In this document: in pieces, positions 1-10,228 of the stretch
How the letters are laid out: each line of letters opens with the position of its first letter
Numbering within the stretch: position 1 is the stretch's first letter
Source of the DNA: Aquarana catesbeiana
Lineage: Eukaryota > Chordata > Amphibia > Anura > Ranidae
NCBI RefSeq assembly: GCF_042186555.1
Contig: NC_133334.1
Location: forward strand, 27,934,971-27,998,970
Direction of reading: 5' to 3'
Length of the DNA stretch: 64,000 nucleotides
Translations under genes and position numbers: made by a program
The notes under the pieces: model-generated
What the model saw: only the letters and a program-made list of their open reading frames with translations
Database searches by the model: none
Told to the model about the DNA's origin: nothing

Positions 1-397
1 AATCATGGAGGTTGAACATAGCAAGTGGGCATTACCTAGGGTGGTCTGCTTTTTTCCCGGAACATATGTGCAGTCCCAGTTACCAGCTATTATATATCTG
101 CATTGTACAGAGAAGCACAGAGATCCAGTAATGACAACACTGGGTCTAAGATAAGAAACGTATCAAAAACAGAAAGGGTTTATTATAAAAAAAAATTTGT
201 AGCATTTAAACTTCAGCTTTAAAGAAAGGTGATTAAACAGAACCTGAGCCTATTCTGTAAATAAACTTCACACATTTGTCACCGTCCTTGCAGCCACAAA
301 ATATTGATAGTTACCTTGCCTATCACAAGTAGCAGTTCCGGGAAAAAAGCAGACCACCCTAGGTAATGCCCACTTGCTATGTTCAACCTCCATGATT
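1..397. repeat. Palindromic element at left window edge, 63-bp perfect inverted arms
   Basis: Bases 1-63 and 335-397 are exact reverse complements, separated by 271 bp of AT-rich DNA. The left arm touches the window edge, so arms and element may be longer. The form suggests a non-autonomous inverted-repeat transposon. No coding capacity is seen. Confidence 0.8.
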
Positions 398-1103
398 GAC
401 AGAGTCTCACAGACACACATAAACCTCAGGACAAAGGATCATTTAAAAGCTAATGTATCTCTTCTGTTACATACGGCTTCCTGCAAACACAAAAAACTGA
501 TTGTGTTGTCCGTTTTGCTGCCTTTTTCACAGCATCTTTGATTGTGTGTAAATCTGACAAGCCAATTGTTGGCTGTCAGGTGTTGGCTGTCAAGTCACTA
601 AATTGTTTCCACGCACCCCAAAAGCATCTCCCACCCATGCATCTATTTACTCGGCACAACCACATCTTTTATATTTTACCTAATAATTGGGAAATATATT
701 GCACTTGTGTGCCCTAAAATTAACATTAATGTATTTTTATACTGAATCTTTGTGCTATTATCTTGTGACCTAAAGAATTGTATATACCGCCATTTTATTC
801 TCCAGGGTGCCTGCTCTCAGAAATATGTGGGGTTTTAGGTAATGCCTTTCCTTGTAGCCAGGGAAGAAGCTCATGATGTACAATCTGCGCTCCATTAGAT
901 ATTATATTACACTTTTTTCCCCAAATAAAAAAAAAAAAGTTTTGAAAAACATAAAAGTTTTTGAAGAACATAAAATAAAGCATTTAAGCCCCCCCCCCCC
1001 CCCCCAAACACACACACATAAGAAATTTAGTCCACCCCCCCATTTGTATGTACACATGGATGAAAATATAACTGTTGGGGATGCCTGCATATGAAAACAT
1101 TGC
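398..1103. other. No gene recognised; AT-rich intergenic DNA
   Basis: AT-rich sequence with a poly-C run at about 990-1005 and short CA repeats. Short open frames here are low-complexity. Nothing supports a gene. Confidence 0.5.
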
Positions 1104-1117
1104 TTGCAATATACATT

Positions 1118-1310
1118 ATTATTATTATTATTATCATTATACAGGATTTATATAGCGCCAACAGTTTACGCAGCGCTTTACAATATAAAAGGGAGACAAT
1201 ACAGTTTTAATACAATAAAATACAAGAAAGTTAAGAGGGCCCTGCTCAGAAGAGCTTACAATCTGGGGCAGGTGGTACAAAGGTTTGTAGCTGTGGGGAA
1301 TGAGCTGTAA
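1118..1310. repeat. Dispersed vertebrate repeat of the 'tatagcgcc...gcgctttacaat' type
   Basis: A TTA-microsatellite start is followed by a 'tttatatagcgccaacag' segment, 'cagcgctttacaat', then 'agagcttacaatct'. This arrangement recurs as an interspersed repeat in fish and frog genomes. The class assignment is from memory of such sequences and stays open. The following stretch to 2000 shows nothing recognisable. Confidence 0.5.
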
Positions 1311-2000
1311 AGATTGGTAAAGTGGTAAAAGATTAGTAGGAGACGTGAGAAGCTTTACATATTGCTGTGCGCACCAGAGTGAGAGCAATAATTCTAGGAC
1401 CATTATTCTTGGTTAACGCTGCAGTGATGACCTATACAGGCTTTTAAGGAGTTGCCTATGCAAAAAATATACAGTACTGAACTTTGTCATCATTTTGAGG
1501 GCACGCACAAATTTAAAGCTTGACATGTTGGGTATTAATTTACCTAACTCACCTTTTATATTATACAGAACTTAGGGACATATATTGTGTTTTTGTGCCT
1601 TAAAAAAAAACTTATTTTTTTCTGAAATTTTGCACTTGATAAACCATTGCGCAAATATCATGTGATGTAACAAATTGGAACAACCACCTTTTTATTTTCC
1701 AGGGTCTCTGCTTTTAGAAAATATGTCATCTTTTGGGCATTTTCTGTAATCTTCAGGCCTAAAAAATTTTTTAATACATGTGCACAAAAAAAAGCACAAA
1801 AATGTCGCTGCCAGCAAAAGGGTTAATAAAGAGCTTAATTAAAACCAACAATGATATAGAGACAATGAGCACTCTGGCCAGGACTATGTAACCTACAACA
1901 TAGTAGATAGAGTGTAGGGGTCAAGAACCACCAGCGGCAAACTATTTTGTAGGCAACAAATATACACATATATACATAACAGCACACTGTAAAGAGTATT

Positions 2001-3567
2001 CAGTGCTTTGAAAAAGTATTTACACCCCTTGAAATTTTCCACATTTTGTCATGTTACAACCAAAAACGTAAATGTATTTCATTGGAATTTTATTTGATAG
2101 ACCAACACAAAGTGGCACATAATTGTGAAGTGGAAGGAAAATGATAAATGGTTTTCAATTTTTTTTACAAATAAATATGTGAAAAGTGTGGTGTACATTT
2201 GTATTCAGCCCCCTTTACTCTGATACCCCTAACTAAAATCTAGTGGAACCAATTGCCTTCAGAAGTCACCTAATTAGTAAATAGAGTCCACCTGTGTGTA
2301 ATTTAATCTCAGTATAAATACAGCTGTTCTGTGAAGCCCTCAGGGGTTTGTTAGAGAACCTTAGTATACAAACAGCATCATTAAAGCAGGGTTAGGTTAT
2401 AAAAAAAATATCCCAAGCTTTGAACATCTCATGGAGCACTGTTCAATCCATCACCCGAAAATGGAAAGAGTATGGCACAACTGCAAATCTACAAGACATG
2501 GCCGTCCACCTAAACTGACCGGCCGGGCAAGGAGAACATTCATCAGAGAAGAGCCAAGAGGTCCATGGTAACTCTGAAGGAGCTGCAGAGATCCACAGCT
2601 CAGGTGGGAGATTCTGTCCACAGGACAACTATTAGTCGTGTTCTCCACAAATCTGTCCTTTATGCAAGAGTGGCAAGAAGAAAGCCATCATTGAAAGAAA
2701 GTCATAAGAAGTCCCACTTGAAGTTTGCGAGAAGCCATGTGGAGGACACAACAAACATGTGGAAGAAGGTGATCTGGTCAGATGAGACCAAAATTGAACT
2801 TTTTGGCCTAAAAGCAAAACGCTATGTGTGGCGAAAAACTAACACTACACATCACCCTGAACACACCATCCCCACCGTGAAACATGGCGGTGGCAGCATC
2901 ATATTGTGGGAATGCTTTTCTTTAGCAGGGACAGGGAAGCTGGTCAGCGTTAAAGGGAAGATGGATGGAGCCAAATACAGGGCAATCTTAGAAGAAAACC
3001 TGTTAGAGTCTGCAAAAGACTTGAGACTGGAGCGGAGGTTCACCTTCCAGCAGGACAACGACCCTAAACATACAGCCAGAGCTACAATGGAATGGTTTAG
3101 ATCAAAGCATATTCATTTGTTAGAATGGCCCAGTCAAGGTCCAGACCTAAATGCAATTGAGAATCTGTGGCAAGACTTGAAAATTGCTGTTCACAGACGC
3201 TCTCCATCCTATCTGACAGAGCTTGAGCTATTTTGAAAAGAAGAATGGGCAAAAATGTCCCTCTCTAGATGTGCAAAGCTGGTAGAGACATCCCCAAAAA
3301 GACTTGCAGCTGTAATTGCAGTGAAAGGAGGTTCTACAAAATATTGACTCAGGGGGGCTGAATACAAATTTACATCACACTTTTCACATATTTATTTGTA
3401 AAAAAAATTGAAAAACATTTATCATTTTCCTTCAACTTCACAATTATGTGCCACTTTGTGTTGGTCTACCACATAAAATCCTAATAAAATACATTTACGT
3501 TTTTGGTTGCAACATGAAAAAATGTGGAAAATGTGAAAACGGGGTATGAATACTTTTTCAAGGCAGC
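2001..3567 (+). mobile_element. Tc1/mariner element (family 1), decayed
   Basis: The left end 'cagtgctttgaaaaagtat' and the right end 'atactttttcaaggcag' are imperfect inverted termini around a plus-strand transposase pseudogene. Sub-terminal sequence (2040-2220 versus 3360-3530) is also inverted, giving long Tc1-style terminal repeats. No clean TA duplication remains, so the termini have mutated. The same family supplies the right part of the chimeric element at 46.6-47.6 kb. Confidence 0.9.
2410..3347 (+). pseudogene. Tc1-like transposase, DD34E, inactivated
   Basis: Tc1-family transposases cut and paste their element through an RNase H-like DDE domain after an N-terminal paired-like DNA-binding region. 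The best frame runs from the methionine at 2565. It shows WSDETK (first Asp, residue 73), QQDNDPKH (second Asp, residue 164) and NAIENLW (Glu, residue 199). The last two are 35 positions apart, as expected for DD34E. Upstream, helix-turn-helix-like sequence (2417-2560) continues in another frame, so at least one frameshift separates the DNA-binding half. A TGA at 3234-3236 replaces the codon after 'ELELF', and the same frame continues about 36 codons to a second TGA at 3345-3347. The gene is dead. Any movement would need transposase supplied from elsewhere. Confidence 0.9.
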
Positions 3568-4722
3568 AAAACACATCTCTGTTGTAGAAGCAACATTTGT
3601 TCAAAACTCAGACCATTCCGATCTCACATTCAGTGACATGAAACAAGAGAGAACAGTCAAAGAAATAAATATAATTAATCCCAGTGACTCCTCCCTGGTG
3701 TGCCATTTCAGTGTTGGGAGTAGGAATGAGCTTCAGGTTCGAGTCGAACTCATGTTCGACTCAAACATCGGCTGTTCGCCAGTTCGCTTTTGGGTGTTCG
3801 CGGCAAATTCGAAAAGCCGCGGAACACCCTTTAAAAGTCTATGGGAGAAATCAAAAGTGCTTATTTTAGAGGCTTATATGCATGGTATTGTCATAAAAAG
3901 TGTTTGGGGACCTGGGTCCTGCCCCAGGGGACATGGATCAATGCAAAAAAATTTTTTAAAAATGGCTGTTTTTTCAGGAGCAGTGATTTTAATAATGCTT
4001 AAAGTGAAACAATAAAAGTGTAATATTCCTTTAAATTTCGTACCTGGGGGGTGTCCATAGTATGCATGTAAAGGGGCGCATGTTTCCTGTGTTTAGAACA
4101 GTCTGACAGCAAAATGACATTTCAAAGGAAAAAAAGTAATTTAAAACTACTCGCGGCTATTAATGAATTGCAGGTCCGACAATTGATAAAAACGGCATGG
4201 GAATTCCCCACAGGGGAACCCCAAACCAAAATTTTAAAAAGAAATGGCATGGGGGGTCCCCCTAAAATCCATACCAGGCCCTTCAGGTCTGGTATGGATA
4301 TTAAGGGGAACCCTGGCCAAAATTTTTTTTAAAAATGGCGTGGGGTCCCCCCAAAAATCCATACCAGACCTTATCCGAGCACGCAACCTGGCAGGCCGCA
4401 GGAAAAGAGGGGGGAAGAGAGAGCACCCCCCCTCCTGAACCGTACCCCATACCAGGCCACATGCCCTCAACATTGGGAGGGTGCTTTGGGGTAGCCCCCC
4501 AAAGCACCTTGTCCCCATGTTGATGGGGACAAGGGCCTCATCCCCACAACCCTTGCCCAGTGGTTGTGGGGGTCTGCAGGGGGGCTTATTGGAATCTGGA
4601 AGCCCCCTTTAACAAGGGGACCCCCAGATCCCACCCCCCTGTGTGAAATGGAAAGGGGGTACAAAAGTACCCCTACCATTTCACAAAAAAAGTGTCAAAA
4701 ATGTTTTTGACAATTCCTTTAT

Positions 4723-4887
4723 TTAAAGTCTTCTTCTTTTCCATCTTCTTTCTTCTATCTTCCTTCGGTTTCTTCCTCCATCTTCTTCTTCCTCCGATCC
4801 TCTGCTTCTTGCTCTGGTGTTCTCGTCCGGCATCTTCCTCCGCGGCGTTTTCTTCCCTTCTTCATTCTCAGGACGCTCCGCATCCAT
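4723..4887 (-). CDS. Small charged ORF in left arm of foldback element (uncertain)
   Basis: A 54-codon frame starts MDAERPENEEGKK and is rich in Glu, Lys and Arg. A TATA-like TTATTTAAG (4933-4941, read on the minus strand) lies 46 bp upstream of the ATG, and AATAAA (minus, 4718-4723) overlaps its end. The mirror arm carries a related 40-codon frame with the same first 18 residues. The purine-rich DNA would give such frames by chance, and copy 2 of the element does not keep the frame. It may be a transcript without a conserved protein. No function is proposed. Confidence 0.25.
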   Translation of the reverse strand: MDAERPENEEGKKTPRRKMPDENTRARSRGSEEEEDGGRNRRKIEERRWKRRRL

Positions 4888-5200
4888 GATGGGAGGCTCC
4901 CGCTGTGTGACGCTTCTCGTCTTCTGACGGTTCTTAAATAACGGACGGGGCCAACCGGTGACCCCGCCCCCTCTGACGCACGGGGAATTCCCTGAGGCTT
5001 TCCCCGTGACGTCAGAGGGGTGGGATCCCCCGTTACATAACTGGTGACCCGCCCCCCCTGACGTCACGGGGAATGCCACAGGGAAGTCCCCGTCAAGTCC
5101 CCGTGCGTCAGAGGGGGGCGGGGTCAATGGGTGGCCCCGCCCTCCGTTATTTAAGAACCGTCAGAAGACGAGAAGCGTCACACAGCGGGAGCCTTCCATC

Positions 5201-5323
5201 ATGGATGCCGAACGGCCCGAGAACGAAGAAGGGAAGAAGACGCCGCGGAGGAAGATGCTGGACGAGAACACCGGAGCAAGAAGCAGAGGATTGGAGGAAG
5301 AAGAAGATGGAGGAGGAAACTGA
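5201..5323 (+). CDS. Small charged ORF in right arm of foldback element (uncertain)
   Basis: This is the mirror counterpart of the minus-strand frame at 4723-4887. It has 40 codons, starts MDAERPENEEGKKTPRRK and ends early at a TGA relative to its partner. TTATTTAAG lies upstream at 5147-5155 and AATAAA downstream at 5365-5370. The two frames face away from each other across the palindrome centre. Low complexity and differing lengths argue against a maintained protein. Confidence 0.25.
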   Translation: MDAERPENEEGKKTPRRKMLDENTGARSRGLEEEEDGGGN

Positions 5324-5496
5324 AGGAAGATAGAAGAAAGAAGATGGAAAAGAAGAAGACTTTAAATAAAGGAATTGTCAAAAACTGTCTCTTGTCATTT
5401 TTAACATTTTTGACACTTTTCTGGTGAAATGGTAGGGGTACTTTTTTACCCCTTTACCATTTCACACAGGGAGGGCTGGGATCTGGGGGTCCCCTT

Positions 5497-6095
5497 GTTA
5501 CATAGTTACATAGTAGGTGAGGTTGAAAAAAGACACAAGTCCATCAAGTCCAACCTATGTGTGTGATTATGTGTCAGTATTACATTACATATCCCTGTAT
5601 ATTGCGGTCATTCAGGTGATTATCTAATAGTTTCTTGAAGCTATCAATGCTCCCCGCTGAGACCACCGCCTGTGGAAGAGAATTCCACATCCTTGCCGCT
5701 CTTGCAGTAAAGAACCCTCTACGTAGTTTAAGGTTAAACCTCTTTTCTTCTAATTGTAATGAGTGGCCACGAGTCTTATTAAACTCTCTTCTGCGAAAAA
5801 GTTTTATCCCTATTGTGGGGTCACCAGTACAGTATTTGTAAATTGAAATCATATCCCCTCTCAAGCGTCTCTTCTCCAGAGAGAATAAGTTCAGTGCTCG
5901 CAACCTTTCCTCATAACTAAGATCCTCCAGACCCTTTATTAGCTTTGTTGCCCTTCTTTGTACTCGCTCCATTTCCAGTACGTCCCTCCTGAGGACTGGT
6001 GCCCAGAACTGGATAGCATACTCCAGGTGCGGCCGGACCAGAGTCTTGTAGAGCGGGAGAATTATTGTTTTATCTCTGCAGTTGATCCCCCTTTT
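5497..6095 (-). mobile_element. CR1 LINE 3' fragment nested in foldback element
   Basis: The minus strand encodes the C-terminal part of CR1 ORF2, from near KRGINCRDK to the stop, followed by the 3' tail ending in 'ctatgtaactatgtaac'. Over the last ~170 residues it differs from the 34-35 kb CR1 by only a few residues, so the insertion is young. It is 5'-truncated and splits the foldback sequence between 'ccccttgtt' and 'aaagggggcttcc'. Confidence 0.92.
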
Positions 6096-7046
6096 AAAGG
6101 GGGCTTCCAGATTCTGATAAGCCCCCCACCCGCAGACCCCCACAACCACCGGGAAAGGGTTGTGGGGATGAGGCCCTTGTCCCCATCAACATGGGGGCAA
6201 GGTGCTTTGGGGGGCTACCCCAAAGCACCCTCCCAATGTTGAGGGCATGTGACCTGGTACAGTTCAGGAGGGGGGGCCGCTCTCTCGTCCCCCCCTCTTT
6301 TCCTGTGGCCTGCCAGGTTGCGTGCTTGGATAAGGGTCTGGTATGGATTTTTGGGGGGACCCACGCCATTTTTAAAAAAAATTAGGTGCAGGGTTTCCCT
6401 TAAAATCCATACCAGACCTGGAGGGTCTGGTATAGATTTTGAGGGGGACCCCCACGCCATTTTTTTTTACAATTTTGGCCAGGGTTCCCCTTAATAACCA
6501 TACCAGAGCTGAAGGGCCTGGTATGGAATTTAGGGGGACCTCCCACGCCATTTTTTTTTTTTTTTATTTTGGTTCGGAGTTCCCCTGTGGGGAATTCCCA
6601 TGCCGTTTTTATCAATGAGCTTTTATGTGTATTGTCGAACCGGCAATTCTTTAATAGCTGCGAGTAGTTTTAAATGATTTTTTTCCTTTGAAATGTCATT
6701 TTGCTGTCAGACTGTTCTAAACACGGGAAACATGCGCCCCTTTACAGGCATACTATAGACACCCCCCAGGTACAAAATTTAAAGGAATATTACACTTTTA
6801 TTGTTTCACTTTAAACATTATTAAAATCACTGCTCCCGAAAAAACGGCCGTTTTAAAAACTTTTTTTTGCATTGATCCATGTCCCCTGGGGCAGGACCCA
6901 GGTCCCCAAACACTTTTTATGACAATAACTTGTATATAAGCCTTTAAAATTACCACTTTTGATTATTCATGTTCGAGTCCCATAGACTTTAACGGTGTTC
7001 GCGTGTTCGAACAAATGTTTTGCCTGTTCACATGTTCTAGTGGGAG

Positions 7047-8762
7047 TAATTAAGTGTTTTTTTCTGAAATATTTGATGGTGTCCGTACATTAAAGCTGAT
7101 CATAGATATGGGCTCTGAGCATTGTACAGGGCAGTTTACATAACATTTTGAAGCCATGACTGCACACATGCAGAGTAGGGTGTGGGTTGTCAGGTCATGC
7201 CTGCCAGTCCAGGTATCCTCGTACCATCATGTAACCTTTGTACAGGATGCCAGGAATGGGTCCTGGATGGGAGGTATGTGTCTCCTTTGTTTGGGTTGTG
7301 GTCCCTTTAAGGGAGAAGACAAGAAGCAGTGTGGACACTCAGGGATTCTGACTCGTGCAGGGTATCCGGTAACTGATTTGCAGTTTTCCCAGAATCGTTA
7401 AGTCCTCATATGGAAATTCAGAGGCTAGGAGAGAGTTTGGGTAAGAAAGAGCCTCCAACCCTGACTATGGGTACTTTGGTCCTGAAAGAGTTAACCCACC
7501 TACTAGAGAGGGCTGAAAATGGTAGGAGGCAGCCAGTAGGTATCCATGAGGTGTCGAGTCAAGCAGGACACAGTTGTGAGAGGACTGTGGACTGTTGGGG
7601 CCACTGAGATGCTGCTGGGCTCTTGTGACTTATCAGGATCTCTGAAGCAGGCGGGAACTTTAAATCCTGCGGTGGGACAGGTTTATGCTGGTGGTGAGCC
7701 GAAACTTTGTTTTTGTACCAGAAGTGTGTAGACTGTTTTTGTTTGGTGTATGCTGAACAAAAGCCACTTTGTTTGCCTTATTTTGAAGAAATAACAACTG
7801 TTTGCAGTGTACAGAGAAGGAAGTATTAGTCCTGGCATTACTCGCTGCACTCGTCAGCTCTAAGGATGTGAGGCCTAAGGATCGGCCACTGCGCTGTCAT
7901 TAGAAAAGCAGAAATCTATGTGTAATTGGTCAAAAGGAGTGCCAAATAATAAAATCATTGGGCGTTCAAAGTCTTTGATGTTCAATCTATTACAATAAGC
8001 AGGTCAAAAGACATCTAATGCATTTTGGGAGCCACACTGGCCTCCTCCATCAGGGCTGAGTAAAATGGTAGAATGTTGAATTGAATCAAAAATGCTCCTA
8101 AGCAGTATTCACAGTATAAGTAGCAAGACCTTTCTGCCATTTCACCCAGCTCTGATGGCCCATAAAACGTATTGGCTGTCTTTTAACCTGTTTTGTATGC
8201 AGATGTAGTCTGCTGTCTCCACTGCAGGTGGCGCTCAACCACAGCAGCAATGCAGGGGGAGAGGAAGTCATGATAAACAGGGTTCCTCTATGGTTTCTGG
8301 AGTCACTGGGCAGCTATCCTATTGGAAGCTGACTGCCAATGTAACTCTGGTGGCCATGTTAGGTGTGGCAGAGCCTATTTAAGACCCTGGCCCCTATGTT
8401 TGGCACGCTCTATATGAGGAAGAGTAGAGTAGGGAAAGGTACCTTGTCTTTTAGGAACAGTACTAGCGTTAGGGAAAGGTTCCTGTTGAAATGGGAAAGT
8501 GTAGAGTTGCATCTCTCTGGAAACCCTCCTGAGTGGGCACGAGACGGCCAGGCCGCTTTCTGTCCCCCTTCAACAGATGCTGTCAGTTCAGCTAGAACCT
8601 ACTTCTTTACGTTATTGGAAACTGTAAATATGCCTGGCTGGGTAGCTGTCCCACCATGTTATTGTGAACTGTTGCTGCCTTACTTTTCTAAGTTTTCCAT
8701 TGCAACTGGCTGTGTGAATTATTGCCGCCGCACCACGCTGTACACCACCTACATACTCATTG
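7047..8762. other. No gene recognised
   Basis: Mixed-composition sequence with open frames up to 135 codons (8363-8770). None shows a recognisable domain, signal peptide or repeat. It may be old transposon or non-coding DNA. Confidence 0.4.
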
Positions 8763-9692
8763 TTACATAGTTACATAGTAGATAAGGTTGAATAAAACAA
8801 TAGTCCATCCAGTTCAACCTGTGTAGGTGTATGTGTGTAAGTGTTGATAATTATTTCCCATATCCCTGTATATTGTGTTCTTTAATGTGCACATCCAAGA
8901 GTTTTTTTTTTAAATATCCGTTGACACCACCATTTGTGGAAGAGAGTTCCACATCCTTATCGCCCTGACAGTGAAAAACTCCTACGCAGCTTAAGGTTAA
9001 ACCGCCTCTCCTCCAATCTCATTGTGTGGCCCCGTGTCCTCTTACACTCCCCTGAGACTGAATAGTTTTTTTCTATGTTGGAAAACCCATTGAGGTGTTT
9101 GTAGTTTGCTATCATGTCCCCTCTCAAGCGTCTCTTCTCCAGCGAGAATAAATTTAGCGCTTGTAGTCGCTCCTCGTAATCGAGGTCCTCCAATCCCCTT
9201 GTTAATTTTGTTGCCCTTGCTCTTTGGACTCTCTGCAGCTCCAGCACATCCCTTCTGAGGACTGGTGACCAGAGTTGGACGGAATACCCCAGATGTGGCC
9301 GGACCAAAGTTTTATAAAGTGGCAGGATTATAGTTTTATATCCACTTTTTAATGCATGCTAATATTCTGCCGGCTTTGGTAGCTGCAACTTGACATCGCA
9401 TGCTGTTGCTCAGTCTGTCTTCCACTAGGACCCCCAGATCTTTCTTCATCCTTAATTCCCCCCAGAGGCTCTCCCCCCAGTGAAGAGTTTGCATTTATGT
9501 TTTTAGTCCCCAAGTGCATTACCTTATATTTCTCCACATTAAACCTCATTAGCCATGTAGTTGCCCACTCCATTATTTTGTTCATGTCTTTCTGAAAAAT
9601 TTCTATATCCTGACGTGCAGTTATTGCCCTGCTTATTTTTGTGTCATCTGCAAAAACTGAGATTGAGCTATTTATCCCTTCCTCTATATCAG
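8763..9692 (-). mobile_element. CR1 LINE 3' fragment, older subfamily
   Basis: Minus-strand frames match CR1 ORF2 from the catalytic SVFADDTK motif to the conserved C-terminal 'EERRFNLKLRRSF', with frameshifts and gaps. The 3' end carries the same 'ttacatagttacatag' tail as the other CR1 copies. It is clearly more diverged than the copies at 5.5 and 30.7 kb, so it is an older or different subfamily. It is truncated at its 5' side near 9692. Confidence 0.88.
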
Positions 9693-10085
9693 TGATGGCG
9701 AATGGCCGCCATGCTGGGAGTGCGGCAGCTGTCCACCATGCTTGGAGGGTGCGGTCGTCCACCATGCTGGGAGCCAGAGAGTTAGCAGACACAAATTCCA
9801 TGAGATTACTACAGTGACGTATACCTGAACTGATTGCCTAATTGAATCCGATTAACCAGGCTGCCTTTTAGCAGTTGGGCAAACTGGCTTAATTCCTCAG
9901 CCTAAATCATCAGCTGTTGGTGTTTCCTTTTGCAGTCTGCTTTAAAAGGCTTCCATATTGGGTTATATTCCTCTTATGACACATTGATGTTTCTAGGTGC
10001 AATCCTACTGGTTCAATATCTGTTTGCTTATTGATCTGTTAAACTTCTGTTGAGCACCCTGGTGGCATTTTATACAGTACCTAAA

Positions 10086-10130
10086 AGTCTCCTGAGAAAG
10101 CCACTGAATAGTGAAACATGTTGAGCTGAA
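10086..10130 (+). ncRNA. Hammerhead-ribozyme-like motif (degenerate)
   Basis: CTGAGAA (10092-10098) stands where the core needs CUGANGA, so the G is lost. A perfect CACT/AGTG stem II precedes GAAA (10113-10116). The palindrome ACATGT and a U follow, fitting a two-pair stem III and H17. Three flanking pairs (CTC with GAG) fit stem I. The altered core base suggests low or no activity. Confidence 0.45.
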
Positions 10131-10228
10131 GTTACTGTACTTACACTATGGCTACTTAAAAATTCAGAATTGAAAAAAGGAGACACAGAAAATCGGGTTC
10201 TGGATTAACAATCAGTAAAATTACTTAA

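Larger units (their letters stand above)
3721..7038. mobile_element. Large hAT-like foldback element, copy 1
   Basis: The left end 'taggaatgagcttc' begins a ~1.3-kb arm. Its reverse complement returns from about 5.06 kb to 7038, interrupted by a CR1 fragment. Shared landmarks in mirrored order include 'tctggtatggatt' palindromic subrepeats, CT/GA-rich tracts and 'ccccaggggacatg'. Copy 2 (60356-63417) has clear 8-bp target duplications and 'tagggat' termini, which place the family near hAT. Here the last ~45 bp of the right terminus are missing, and flanking gttgggag/agtgggag may be a worn target duplication. No transposase is present, so the element is non-autonomous. Confidence 0.75.

Noticed and set aside
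8363..8770. 135-codon frame beginning MWQSLFKTLAP
   Set aside because: It runs into a CR1 tail at its end, shows no domain or splice signals and has no counterpart elsewhere in the window.
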